A DNA stretch of 64,000 nt, from positions 16,502 through 80,501 of the forward strand of contig DRHT01000052.1 in assembly GCA_011053055.1 (NCBI GenBank). Reading direction: 5' to 3'. This stretch comes from Halopseudomonas sabulinigri (GTDB lineage: Bacteria > Pseudomonadota > Gammaproteobacteria > Pseudomonadales > Pseudomonadaceae). Shown piece after piece: positions 9,574 through 17,897 of this stretch. Every line of letters starts with the position of its first letter. Within the stretch, counting starts at the first letter, position 1. The notes beneath the pieces were generated by a model. The model was not told where the DNA came from. It worked only from the letters and a program-made list of their open reading frames with translations, and ran no database searches. A program made the position numbers and the translations under genes.

Positions 9574-10574
9574 GAGACGTCGGGCAGCCAGTTTTGGATG
9601 AGGCGGTCGGGCCAGCTGTCCAGCAGGCGCCCTATGCCTTGACTCAAATAAGCTTGATAGGCGCAGCAGCAACCTTGCAGTCGGCCTTGATCATTGGCGA
9701 GCTTTTCTACTTCAAGCCAATCGTTCCAAGCGGGTGTGAGATCCCAGCCGGGCTGATCGATCAGGCAGTCGGGCAATCGGTAATGAAAGGTGGGGCGCGC
9801 TTTGATTAGCTCGTCTTGGGTGTATTTCAGCACCCGTGGTTCGTCCAGATGGCGAAATAGTGGCAGCATGTCTAGCGCGCGGTTCCGGGTCGGGTTGTGC
9901 AGCAGGTAATCATCAATCAGCGTTGGCAGATCGGGCCAATAGTCAGGCGCGGTTACTTTGCGCACATAGGCTCCGGGGAAGGGGTCTACGTAGGTAGTAA
10001 CGCGGCGGGCGAAGTTGATGCTGGCGCGCTGATTGATCCAGTCGTAAAGGCACAAAAAGGCTTTCAGATAAGCTGTCAGGGTGCGCGCATCAGTAGCCGG
10101 CACCTCCGGGTTGAACTGCATGCCGAAGGCGTTGGTTAATCGGTCGGCGGTGCCTTTGGCGCCGGATTCGCGCAGTAGTGCGATGAGCTCGTTGATCACG
10201 CCTAACCGATCCAGCGGCAGCGGCGGACTGACTAGCTCGTAAGGCACCAGCGTTTCAGCTACCCACATGATGGCATCTTCTGCAGAGCTGATCAGATCCG
10301 CAGAAGTAGATGCCTGCGGTCGTTCGGCGCGGCCCATTTTCTTCAACAGACTGGAATCCAGCTCAACAATCCAGTCGCCGGCAGGATCACCCTTTAGGCT
10401 GCGCTCATAGCGACTGGTCTTTTCGATACTGCAGCCACAATGTTCGGCCACCAGCGTCGCTAGCTGATCAAGATCCAGGCCGTTCATTTCCAGCTCCACA
10501 CCGACTCTGCGCATCGCGCCATCGGCGGTTTTGGTCAGCGGGGGCAGGGTCAGCGCAGGCGGCTCGGGCTGCAT
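9570..10574 (-). CDS. Amidoligase family protein (putative amide-bond-forming enzyme)
   Basis: A 334-residue protein that resembles the glutamine-synthetase-fold amidoligases (PF12224). The diagnostic N-terminal strand is RRVGVELEMNGLD, in which the Glu residues would bind Mg-ATP, followed by WIVELDSSLL and by ELVSPPLPLDRL, another expected acidic metal-binding position (the E in ELVSPP). The centre contains GMQFNPEVP, which matches the conserved H/Q-x-N/H-P-E type strand. Such enzymes join a carboxylate to an amine, possibly on peptides, proteins or small molecules; no substrate is established here. The gene is the first of a two-gene operon with the amidotransferase-like hydrolase, an association known from comparative work on amidoligases. 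There is no signal peptide, so it acts in the cytoplasm. Confidence 0.8.
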   Translation of the reverse strand: MQPEPPALTLPPLTKTADGAMRRVGVELEMNGLDLDQLATLVAEHCGCSIEKTSRYERSLKGDPAGDWIVELDSSLLKKMGRAERPQASTSADLISSAEDAIMWVAETLVPYELVSPPLPLDRLGVINELIALLRESGAKGTADRLTNAFGMQFNPEVPATDARTLTAYLKAFLCLYDWINQRASINFARRVTTYVDPFPGAYVRKVTAPDYWPDLPTLIDDYLLHNPTRNRALDMLPLFRHLDEPRVLKYTQDELIKARPTFHYRLPDCLIDQPGWDLTPAWNDWLEVEKLANDQGRLQGCCCAYQAYLSQGIGRLLDSWPDRLIQNWLPDVS

Positions 10575-10731
10575 AGGAAGGGTTCTCTGCTTCGGTGGTT
10601 ATTGGCTTTAGCCTAACATGCACTCCTTTACCCTGCTAAGACAGCGACAGCTGCAAGCGTGACCAGTTGGTGTAGAATCCAGACAATAATCTTTCACCCT
10701 TGCGTGTTTACCCTTTTTTGACAGGTAGCTT

Positions 10732-10923
10732 ATGAGCAAATTGTCCGAATTTCGTGCGGCTGAGCGTCAGCTAGCCGATCAGTTGGCGCAGTTGGAGAAC
10801 TTGAAGCAGGATGCTGGCTTAAAGGAAGAAATTGCCTTCAACGATGAATTGAAGGCATTGATCAAGGAATACGGTTTCAGTGCCAAACAAGTGCTGCAGA
10901 TTATTGAATCGCAGCCGCGCTGA
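10732..10923 (+). CDS. Short MvaT/H-NS-like protein: oligomerisation domain only
   Basis: A 63-residue protein that matches the N-terminal coiled-coil oligomerisation half of Pseudomonas MvaT/MvaU, xenogeneic silencers of the H-NS class. The pattern MSKLSEFRAAERQLADQ, then LENLKQDAGLKEEI and FNDELKALIKEYG, follows the MvaT layout, but translation stops at TGA 10921-10923. The normal second half (linker plus the AT-hook-like DNA-binding domain, about 60 residues) is absent in all three forward frames before the next gene at 10953. The start is the ATG after TGACAGGTAGCTT. It could be a natural modulator that hetero-oligomerises with full-length MvaT, as truncated H-NS proteins do, or a decayed paralogue. 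The closely following TetR gene suggests co-transcription. Confidence 0.75.
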   Translation: MSKLSEFRAAERQLADQLAQLENLKQDAGLKEEIAFNDELKALIKEYGFSAKQVLQIIESQPR

Positions 10924-10952
10924 GATGCTTCAGCAGACCGGATTGGAGTCGC

Positions 10953-11648
10953 ATGAAGGATAAATCCAAGGATGGCACTCGTCCCACCGAGGCCCCAGGC
11001 AAGCGGGCCTTGATGGAAGCAGCGGTGCGTCTGGCCGCCAGCAGCCGCTGCATCACCAGCCTTGGGCTGCGTGAGTTGGCGCGCGAAGCAGGCCTTAACC
11101 CCAATACCTTTTATCGTCACTTTCGCAACATGGAAGATTTGGGTTTGCAGCTGCTGCGTGAGGGCAATGAGCGCCTGCGCGGTCCGCTGCGTGCCTTACG
11201 CTCCAATGCTGCGCAGGAGAGTATGGCCGACAGCGCGATTGAACCTTCGCGGGAAGAGATGCAGCGCGGTCGTCGGGTTTCTCAGCAAACCGTAAAACTT
11301 TACTTCGATTATATGCTGGAGCATCGCGACACTGTGGTGATCGCCATCCGCGAGCTGCATGGCCCCTCCGAACTGCTGCGCGCCGAACTGCGCAAGCAAA
11401 TGGATGGTTTTGCTGATGATATGACGGCGGATATTCTGGCGCTGCGGCTGGCGCCAGCCGGGATTTGCCCTGCGCGCATCCAGCAAATAGCCACCTTGCT
11501 CAGTCGTAATACGTTCTATTTAGCGCTGGATTACATCGCTGAGCCGGAGCGCCGTGAGGCGATTCTCGAGTTAGCCCAAGAGCAGATCAGTATGTTGTTT
11601 GCCGGGGCTTACCTGCTCGATGAAGTAGCCAGGAAAAGAGCGCAATAA
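10953..11648 (+). CDS. TetR family regulator, FabR/DesT-like
   Basis: A 231-residue TetR regulator. The N-terminal HTH contains LGLRELAREAGLNPNTFYRHFRNMEDLGL, close to the DNA-binding segment of FabR in enterobacteria and DesT in Pseudomonas, which adjust unsaturated fatty acid synthesis by sensing acyl-CoA pools. The C-terminal ~160 residues form the divergent helical ligand domain; a low-complexity patch (residues ~85-105) is variable. GGAG lies eight bases before the ATG. It follows the short MvaT-like gene by 29 bases and may share its promoter. No desaturase operon is adjacent, so the target is not visible here. FabR-like function is inferred from the HTH only. Confidence 0.82.
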   Translation: MKDKSKDGTRPTEAPGKRALMEAAVRLAASSRCITSLGLRELAREAGLNPNTFYRHFRNMEDLGLQLLREGNERLRGPLRALRSNAAQESMADSAIEPSREEMQRGRRVSQQTVKLYFDYMLEHRDTVVIAIRELHGPSELLRAELRKQMDGFADDMTADILALRLAPAGICPARIQQIATLLSRNTFYLALDYIAEPERREAILELAQEQISMLFAGAYLLDEVARKRAQ

Positions 11649-11923
11649 CCGGTCAAATTCGGCGAATTTACTGTGCCGAAGCTTTCCCGCGATTTCCCTA
11701 ATGGCGTTCTAATGGCTATCATGTGAGCAGCTACACGCTAAAAAGAAGCTGAACAGTGTTATTAACCGCTTGGCGGTAAGCGCTGCTATACCAACATGCG
11801 CGTTACACATCATTGGCCTCTTTGGGGCTGTCATATTTTGCAGTTGCTTCGCTTTTGCGGGACGACTCGCACTCTATTTGCGGTTTTTTTTAACCGTTTC
11901 ACTTGCACATCGGAGCCCTTCAA

Positions 11924-13594
11924 ATGGCGATAGAACCATTGAATGATCACGACCCCTTAAAGGAGCAGGCCAATCATGATGGCATTCCTGCTCCTAGCGG
12001 CGAATCAAACTTGATTGACACGGATTACGTCATCGGCCAGGACAATATCTCTGGCAACTATTTCTTCAATCTGGATATTCACGGCAAAGTTTTCACCATC
12101 TCTTCGCTGGCAGTCGTACTCTTCGTAGTGCTGACGCTGGCGCTGCAGAGCGAGGTGGCACCGCTGTTTTCCGCTCTACGCGATTGGCTCACCGGGAACC
12201 TTGCCTGGTTCTTTATTGGTGCTGCCAATATCTTCGTACTGTTGTGTTTGTTCCTGATCGTCTCACCGCTCGGCAAAGTACGTCTTGGCGGTATGGACGC
12301 AAAGCCTGATTACAATTACCTCGGCTGGTTTTCAATGCTGTTTGCCGCGGGTATGGGTATCGGCTTGATGTTCTACGGCGTCTCCGAGCCGATGTCCCAC
12401 TTCTCATCATCGCTGGGCGGTGTGACTGTGGGTGCAGATGGCCTGCGTACCGACTGGGCGCCGCTGGGTGGTGCCGTAGGCGACACCGAGGCAGCCGCAC
12501 GTCTCGGCATGGCTGCAACGATTTTCCATTGGGGCTTGCACCCATGGGCAATCTACGCGGTCGTTGCTTTGGCACTGGCGCTGTTTTCTTTTAACAAAGG
12601 CTTGCCGCTGACCATTCGTTCAATCTTCTATCCACTCCTCGGGGAGCGGATCTGGGGATGGCCGGGTCATATTATCGACATTCTGGCGGTACTGGCCACG
12701 CTGTTCGGTCTGGCTACCTCGCTGGGTTTCGGAGCTGAGCAGGCTACAGCCGGTCTGAATTATCTGTTCGGCTTTAGCACTGGCAACGTAACGAAGGTGC
12801 TGCTGATTACCGGTATCACCGGCTTGGCGCTGCTGTCAGTCATCGCGGGCTTGGACAAAGGCGTCAAGCGGCTTTCTGAAATCAACATGGTGCTGGCCAT
12901 CGTGTTGCTGGGCTTTGTTATCATCGTTGGCCCAACGGTAGCTATTGCTACAGGGTTCTTCGATAACCTGGCGGCCTATGTTACCAATCTGCCGGCGTTG
13001 TCTAATCCGCTTGGTCGTGAGGATGCCAACTTCACCCAGGGCTGGACTGCCTTCTACTGGGCATGGTGGATCAGCTGGTCACCTTTTGTTGGTATGTTTA
13101 TCGCGCGGGTTAGCCGCGGTCGTACTGTGCGTGAGTTTTTGATTGCTGTGCTGCTGGTGCCTTCATTGGTATCGGTACTTTGGATGACGGCTTTCGGTGG
13201 TACTGCTATCGGCCAGTTCGTGACTGACGGCTTTACCGGTGTGCAGGATGCGGCGTTGGAACTGAAGCTGTTTGCCATGCTGGGTGAGCTGCCATTGACG
13301 GAGATCACCTCCTTTATCGGCATCGTGCTGGTCATCGTATTCTTTGTGACCTCATCGGATTCAGGCTCCTTGGTGATTGATACCATCACCGCCGGTGGTA
13401 AGGTCAATGCACCTGTCCCGCAGCGGATATTTTGGGTCATCAGTGAAGGCGTAGTGGCCATTGCGCTGCTGTTGGGTGGGGGTCTTACCGCGCTACAGGC
13501 AATGTCGGTCTCTACGGGACTGCCATTCACCATTGTGCTATTGGTGGGTTGTATCGCCATCGTTAAAGGCTTGATGAGCGAACCGCGCAAGTAG
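11924..13594 (+). CDS. BCCT family betaine/choline/carnitine transporter
   Basis: A 556-residue secondary transporter of the BCCT family with twelve predicted membrane segments. Diagnostic stretches are GMGIGLMFYGVSEPMSHF in TM3 and WTAFYWAWWISWSPFVG in TM8, whose Trp residues form the substrate aromatic box, followed by FIARVSRGRTVREF. Uptake would be Na+- or H+-coupled import of a quaternary ammonium compound for osmoprotection or catabolism. A charged N-terminal extension of ~50 residues precedes TM1, and the protein ends right after TM12 without the long cytoplasmic osmosensing tail of BetT or BetP. The ATG at 11924 has GGAG eight bases upstream; an in-frame ATG at 11903 lacks such a site. 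A strong terminator follows. Confidence 0.95.
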   Translation: MAIEPLNDHDPLKEQANHDGIPAPSGESNLIDTDYVIGQDNISGNYFFNLDIHGKVFTISSLAVVLFVVLTLALQSEVAPLFSALRDWLTGNLAWFFIGAANIFVLLCLFLIVSPLGKVRLGGMDAKPDYNYLGWFSMLFAAGMGIGLMFYGVSEPMSHFSSSLGGVTVGADGLRTDWAPLGGAVGDTEAAARLGMAATIFHWGLHPWAIYAVVALALALFSFNKGLPLTIRSIFYPLLGERIWGWPGHIIDILAVLATLFGLATSLGFGAEQATAGLNYLFGFSTGNVTKVLLITGITGLALLSVIAGLDKGVKRLSEINMVLAIVLLGFVIIVGPTVAIATGFFDNLAAYVTNLPALSNPLGREDANFTQGWTAFYWAWWISWSPFVGMFIARVSRGRTVREFLIAVLLVPSLVSVLWMTAFGGTAIGQFVTDGFTGVQDAALELKLFAMLGELPLTEITSFIGIVLVIVFFVTSSDSGSLVIDTITAGGKVNAPVPQRIFWVISEGVVAIALLLGGGLTALQAMSVSTGLPFTIVLLVGCIAIVKGLMSEPRK

Positions 13595-13611
13595 GTTTCA
13601 CATCAGGTGAG

Positions 13612-13643
13612 AAAAAGCCGGGCCCTGGTGGCCCGGCTTTTTT
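13612..13643. terminator. Rho-independent terminator, bidirectional
   Basis: An 8-bp GC-only stem (GCCGGGCC / GGCCCGGC, 13617-13624 and 13630-13637) with a five-base loop is flanked by five A and six T. It ends the BCCT transcript and, read on the minus strand, can end the exonuclease operon arriving from the right. Confidence 0.93.
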
Positions 13644-13646
13644 GTG

Positions 13647-14384
13647 TCAGCTCCACAATCGACTAACTGACACCTGCGGGCTGTAATGCGTGAGCGCCTG
13701 AGCTTGCAGTAACTCGGCGGTGGCGATGGCGTCGGTCAAAGCGTGATGCGCTTGGTATAGCGGTAGGTTGTAGCGCAGGCGGCTGTCGGCCAGACGGATC
13801 GACTGGTGGCGTTTACCGAACAGGCGTTGAAACCAGCTGGGTTCGCCGTCGCCGCGATGCAGGCGGGCTTCCAGCTCCATTGTGTCGATGACGGGGAATT
13901 GTAGCCCTTCACCCAGGTGCTGGCGGCAGGCTTGATCAAGAAAGCCTCGCTCGATGGCGCGGTAATGCACTACCACCAGTTTACCCGCGAGCGCTTCCAG
14001 TACGGTTTCGATCACACTGGCCACGCGCGGTGCCTGGTTGATGTCGGAGTGAGTAATGCGGTGGAAGGTAATGGACTCTTCGCTCAGCTCGCTGGTCGGT
14101 TTAACCACCTGATATAGCGCGTCACTGCACCGAATGCGGTTTAACCGAAACGGCGCCAGCCCCAGGCTAACAATCGCATCGCGGCGTGAGTTCAGGCCGG
14201 TAGTCTCGATATCCAATGCGATCAGTGGCGCATCCTCCAAGGGGCAGTCAGCGGCCGGACAACCCGCTTGATAGAACGCCTGCAAGGCCGGATGCTGGGC
14301 TTGCCCGGCGAGTTGCGCCAGTTGCCTCGGCCAGTCTGGAGGTGCGCTGGCTGGCTGGGGTGCGCCGGGGTTAAAACGGATCAT
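13647..14384 (-). CDS. DEDDh 3'-5' exonuclease domain protein (DnaQ-like)
   Basis: A 245-residue protein with a RNase T/DnaQ-type exonuclease fold starting near residue 50. Motif Exo I is LIALDIETTGLNS (Asp58, Glu60), and the C-terminal Exo III motif is YQAHHALTDAIATAELL with His and Asp of a DEDDh active site. The first ~45 residues are a Pro/Ala/Gln-rich extension not found in the catalytic core. Its ATG overlaps the stop of the upstream DUF294 gene by ATGA, so the two are coupled. This pairing recurs in Pseudomonas and suggests a joint role in nucleotide or nucleic-acid turnover under cyclic nucleotide or adenylate control. It is not the replicative epsilon subunit, because it lacks the C-terminal Pol III binding tail. 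Confidence 0.88.
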   Translation of the reverse strand: MIRFNPGAPQPASAPPDWPRQLAQLAGQAQHPALQAFYQAGCPAADCPLEDAPLIALDIETTGLNSRRDAIVSLGLAPFRLNRIRCSDALYQVVKPTSELSEESITFHRITHSDINQAPRVASVIETVLEALAGKLVVVHYRAIERGFLDQACRQHLGEGLQFPVIDTMELEARLHRGDGEPSWFQRLFGKRHQSIRLADSRLRYNLPLYQAHHALTDAIATAELLQAQALTHYSPQVSVSRLWS

Positions 14385-16294
14385 AACGGACGAGTCACTG
14401 CCAGGTGGGGATAGCGGAAGCGCAGAAATTTTTGCGCATTGCTTAACACCTGGAAGGCATCCTTTAGCGCTTGCCGCTCGGCGGGTGAGCTGTTTTCCGG
14501 TTCTACGTCGTTGTCGGGCTCTATCGATTCTTCGATGGCCAACGCCTGGTGTCGAATCCGCACCAGCGAAAGAAATTCCAACGCGTAGCGCAGCCGTTCC
14601 AGCGCATCGGGCGGCATCAGCTTGGTTGCGGAGATGGCATCCAGTCGCTCGAAGGAGTTCTGCGCGCGTGAGCCACAGGCCAGCGCGTGGACGCGGATCA
14701 GGTCGGTCAGCGGTGCGGTGCCGCGGCGCTTCAGGTTGATCACGTTTTTGTGTTCGCCATCTTTTTCCATTACAAAGGTGCGGAAGAAGCCTAATGGCGG
14801 TGTGCGGTTCAAGGCGTTGCGCGACAGGCTGCCGAGGAATGCTTCGTTGCGGCTGGCTTTCTCGGCAAGCAACTCCTGCAGTTCTTCGACCATCGCCGAT
14901 TCGCCGTAGACGCTGTCGAGGTCAAAGAAGATGCAGCTGTTGAGCAAGGCCTCGGGCTTGGGATTCTCGATCCAATCAGTGAAGTACTTGCGCCATACCT
15001 TGAGTGGCTGGCGCCATTTTGGATTGGTCGCCATGATGCCGCCCTTGCAGTAGGTGTAACCGCAGGCGGCGAGACCGTCACTGACAAAGGTAGCCAGCTT
15101 GAAAAAGTAGTCGTCGTGCAGCTTGGGGTCGAAGCTGTCATCCAATACCAGCGCATTGTCCTGGTCGGTTACCACCAACTGCTCATCGCGGGCCATCGAA
15201 CCCAGTGCCATGAAAGAGTAAGGCACCGGTGGCGGCCCGAACTGGTCTTCGGCCAGCTCTAGTAACCGTTGGCTAAAGCCCCGGCCAATGCCGGACATGG
15301 CGCTGCCGATCATGTGCGCGCTGGCTTCATCCCGTGCCATGCGTACAAAGGTGGCCCTTACATCAGGTAGCAGACTTTGCAGCTCGGCCACTGATTGTTT
15401 GTTGTAGATGCTACTGACCAGATACAGGCTGCTCTGCGATTCGTACTTGATGATGTCGCTGAGATTGATCAAGCCAATAGGCCGGCGCCGTTGTACTACC
15501 GGCAGGTGGTGAATGTTGTTGCGCAGCATGCTGAGCATGGCTTCAAACACGGTGTCGTCGCCCTGTACTGTGATGGGGTTGGGCGACATGATGTCGGCTA
15601 CTGGAGTGTCCAGTGGCAACCCTTCTGCTAGTACACGGGTACGGAAGTCTCTATCGGTCATGATGCCGACCATGACCGCGTGCTGCTGCTCTGCTACTGG
15701 CACTCGCTCGGGGTCGGGCCAGGCCATATGCGGATCGACGACGACCAATGAGGAGACGCTCTGCTCGGTCATCACCCGCGCGGCTTGCTGCACTGTGGTG
15801 GTCAGCGGCACTGTGACCGGCAGGCGCGAGATCAACTTACGTACCTTGATCTTCATCAGTTCGCTGGCGCGGCCATTGTCGACAGCGGCCTTTAGGCGCG
15901 ATTGGCCCTCGGCTTCGACAAAGTCAGCGAAGGTTTCGTGTTGTTCGCAGAGCTGATCGAACAGCACGCCGGGAATGTAATAGAGCAGGGTGTCTTCAAT
16001 CGCGCGTGCCGGAAAGCGCACGCGATTGTGCCGCAGCAGCCCGAAGTGGCCGAAAACGCCGCCTTCGGTCAGGCGGTTGTAGAGGTCGCCGTTGCGCCGA
16101 AAAATATCCACCGCGCCGCTACGGACATAGTGCAGCTCGTGAATCTCTTGGTTGAACGTGAGAATCTCGGTACCGGCCTTGAAGTAGGCGATCTCGACCT
16201 GCCGGGCGACGTCATTGAGCACCTCTTCGGGCAGCTCGTCGAATGGCGGAAAGCGACTCAGGTGGTCGCGTATCTCGATCAGTTCAATCTGCAT
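14381..16294 (-). CDS. cNMP-binding / tandem CBS / DUF294 nucleotidyltransferase-like protein
   Basis: A 637-residue multidomain cytoplasmic protein. Residues ~15-135 form a cyclic-nucleotide-binding (CAP-like) domain. Residues ~150-290 carry two CBS repeats (ITDRDFRTRVLAEG and the second ending RRRPIGLINLSDI), which usually bind adenine nucleotides. Residues ~320-460 are the DUF294 nucleotidyltransferase-like region with GSMARDEQLVVTDQDNALV, the GS-x10-D-x-D pattern of the polymerase beta superfamily. The rest is the DUF294 C-terminal helical domain. The architecture suggests a ligand-gated nucleotidyl transfer on a protein or small molecule; GlnD-like activity has been proposed for the family but is not proven. 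It is coupled to the downstream exonuclease. Confidence 0.92.
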   Translation of the reverse strand: MQIELIEIRDHLSRFPPFDELPEEVLNDVARQVEIAYFKAGTEILTFNQEIHELHYVRSGAVDIFRRNGDLYNRLTEGGVFGHFGLLRHNRVRFPARAIEDTLLYYIPGVLFDQLCEQHETFADFVEAEGQSRLKAAVDNGRASELMKIKVRKLISRLPVTVPLTTTVQQAARVMTEQSVSSLVVVDPHMAWPDPERVPVAEQQHAVMVGIMTDRDFRTRVLAEGLPLDTPVADIMSPNPITVQGDDTVFEAMLSMLRNNIHHLPVVQRRRPIGLINLSDIIKYESQSSLYLVSSIYNKQSVAELQSLLPDVRATFVRMARDEASAHMIGSAMSGIGRGFSQRLLELAEDQFGPPPVPYSFMALGSMARDEQLVVTDQDNALVLDDSFDPKLHDDYFFKLATFVSDGLAACGYTYCKGGIMATNPKWRQPLKVWRKYFTDWIENPKPEALLNSCIFFDLDSVYGESAMVEELQELLAEKASRNEAFLGSLSRNALNRTPPLGFFRTFVMEKDGEHKNVINLKRRGTAPLTDLIRVHALACGSRAQNSFERLDAISATKLMPPDALERLRYALEFLSLVRIRHQALAIEESIEPDNDVEPENSSPAERQALKDAFQVLSNAQKFLRFRYPHLAVTRPL

Positions 16295-16348
16295 GCGGGT
16301 TTCAGCCTGGAGAGTATGGGGTCAGTGTAATGGCTGTCGCCGCTTTGG

Positions 16349-17293
16349 TCAGGTTTGTGGCGGTGTTTGTGCCTGCAATAGGGCTAATTCACGACGTAGA
16401 AACTCACGAAATACCCGCACTCGCGCCGGTGCTTCTGCGCCCCCCAGACTGATTGCATACAGACTGCCGCGGCTGACATGCCATTCAGGTAATACGGGCA
16501 GCAAAGCACCACTGGCAAGGCTGCGGGCAGCGACCAAATCTGGCAATGGCCCGATACCGGCACCCGCCAGCAACAGCCGCTGGGCGCTGGCGTAGTCGCT
16601 GGTGCGGATGCTCGGTTGCAGCAATAGTTCGGTGCTTCGGCCACGGCTGTGGGTCAACTGCAGGCCGGTGGCGCCTACCAGTTCCCGACAGGTGATGACG
16701 GAATGATCAGCTAATTGCTGTGGCGTTTGGGGGGCGTCGGTTTGGCGTAGGTAGCCGTGCCCAGCGTAGAGACTAATGGTGAAGCCGCTGAGGACCGAAG
16801 CGCGGTAATTCATGTTCGGCAGGTTGCCGGGGGTGGCGCGTAACGCCAAATCAATCCGATTGGCGGCCAGATCCAGCGTGCTGTCGGTGAGTAACAGTTC
16901 GACGCTAATTTGCGGATGTAATTCGCGAAAGTGCACCAGCATCGGCGGCAGTATGTCTATACCGATATCCATAGGTGCGGTGATGCGCAGGTGCCCTTGT
17001 GGTACGGAGCCAGACTGACGTGCATCGTTGGTTGCCTCAGCCAGCAGCGACAGCGCATCACGTGTTTTCAGGTAAAACGCGGTGCCTTCTTCGGTGGCGC
17101 TGACTGCACGCGACGTGCGGGCCAGTAGCGCGGCACCCAAACGTGATTCGAGGCGAGAGATGCGCCGGCTGACGCCGCCTTTAGTTTCTTGCAGCTGGCG
17201 CGCGGCCGCCGAAATGCTGCCAAACTCGATGACCGCGCAGAACGCTTGTAAGTCTTCCAGCGCGCCACCGAGGGTTTCTGATTCGTCAACCAT
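16349..17293 (-). CDS. LysR family transcriptional regulator
   Basis: A 314-residue LysR regulator. The winged HTH lies at residues ~12-70 with the recognition helix in SISAAARQLQETKGGVSRRI, then the linker helix and a substrate-binding domain beginning near residue 95 (LRITAPMDIG). The ATG at 17293 has AGGA nine bases upstream; an in-frame TTG three codons earlier has AGGA directly abutting, which is poor spacing. It is divergent from doxX and the extradiol dioxygenase gene, with 105 bases between. By the usual LysR logic it controls those genes, probably in response to an aromatic or quinone-like signal. The stretch 17322-17340 contains a partial dyad that could be its box. Confidence 0.9.
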   Translation of the reverse strand: MVDESETLGGALEDLQAFCAVIEFGSISAAARQLQETKGGVSRRISRLESRLGAALLARTSRAVSATEEGTAFYLKTRDALSLLAEATNDARQSGSVPQGHLRITAPMDIGIDILPPMLVHFRELHPQISVELLLTDSTLDLAANRIDLALRATPGNLPNMNYRASVLSGFTISLYAGHGYLRQTDAPQTPQQLADHSVITCRELVGATGLQLTHSRGRSTELLLQPSIRTSDYASAQRLLLAGAGIGPLPDLVAARSLASGALLPVLPEWHVSRGSLYAISLGGAEAPARVRVFREFLRRELALLQAQTPPQT

Positions 17294-17398
17294 GAGTTCC
17301 AATCCTGCAGTCTTATGCGTATTCGTAAACGATTATAGGATGTCTTCCAACAACACAGACAACCTATTTTTCGGCAAATATGCCGGCGGAGAAACATC

Positions 17399-17863
17399 AT
17401 GAGCAACCAAAATCTCACCACTACTGCCACCCCGGGACCGGCCTTTATCGCGCGCTTGGCACCGCTCGGTTACCCCCTGATTCGTATAACCGCGGGTCTG
17501 ATGCTGATGCCGCATGGTGCGCAAAAGCTGTTCGGCTGGTTTGGCGGCTACGGTCTGCAGGGTACTGGCCAGTTCTTCGGTGAAACCCTGGGCATGCAGC
17601 CGGGTGTGCTGTTTGCGCTATTGGCTGGATCGGTGGAGTTTTTTGGTGGTCTGGCGCTGGTGCTTGGTTTGCTGACTCGTCCGGCTGCGTTGGCAGTCAC
17701 CTTTATGTTGGGTGTCGCGTTAACGGTTCATACGGCCAACGGCTTTTTCTGGACCAGCGGCGGTGTTGAGTACCCCTTACTGTGGGCGCTAACAGCGTTC
17801 GGTATTTTCCTGCGCGGCGGTGATCGCTTCTCGCTGGATGCCCGCCTGCGTTTGCCTATCTAA
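17399..17863 (+). CDS. DoxX family membrane protein
   Basis: A 154-residue membrane protein with four predicted spans, of the DoxX/DoxD family (PF07681). Typical features are GLMLMPHGAQKLFGWFGGYG near the first span and the acidic-flanked SVEFFGGLALVLGLLTRP. Family members are linked to redox stress, thiosulfate oxidation or quinone reactions, but most bacterial copies have no assigned reaction. GGAGA precedes the ATG by seven bases. It is the first gene of a two-gene unit with the dioxygenase 34 bases downstream, opposite a LysR gene. That arrangement is common in proteobacteria and suggests detoxification of quinones or aromatic compounds. Confidence 0.9.
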   Translation: MSNQNLTTTATPGPAFIARLAPLGYPLIRITAGLMLMPHGAQKLFGWFGGYGLQGTGQFFGETLGMQPGVLFALLAGSVEFFGGLALVLGLLTRPAALAVTFMLGVALTVHTANGFFWTSGGVEYPLLWALTAFGIFLRGGDRFSLDARLRLPI

Positions 17864-17897
17864 AGTCGATTAACAACTGATAAGCGAGGAGTCGAAC

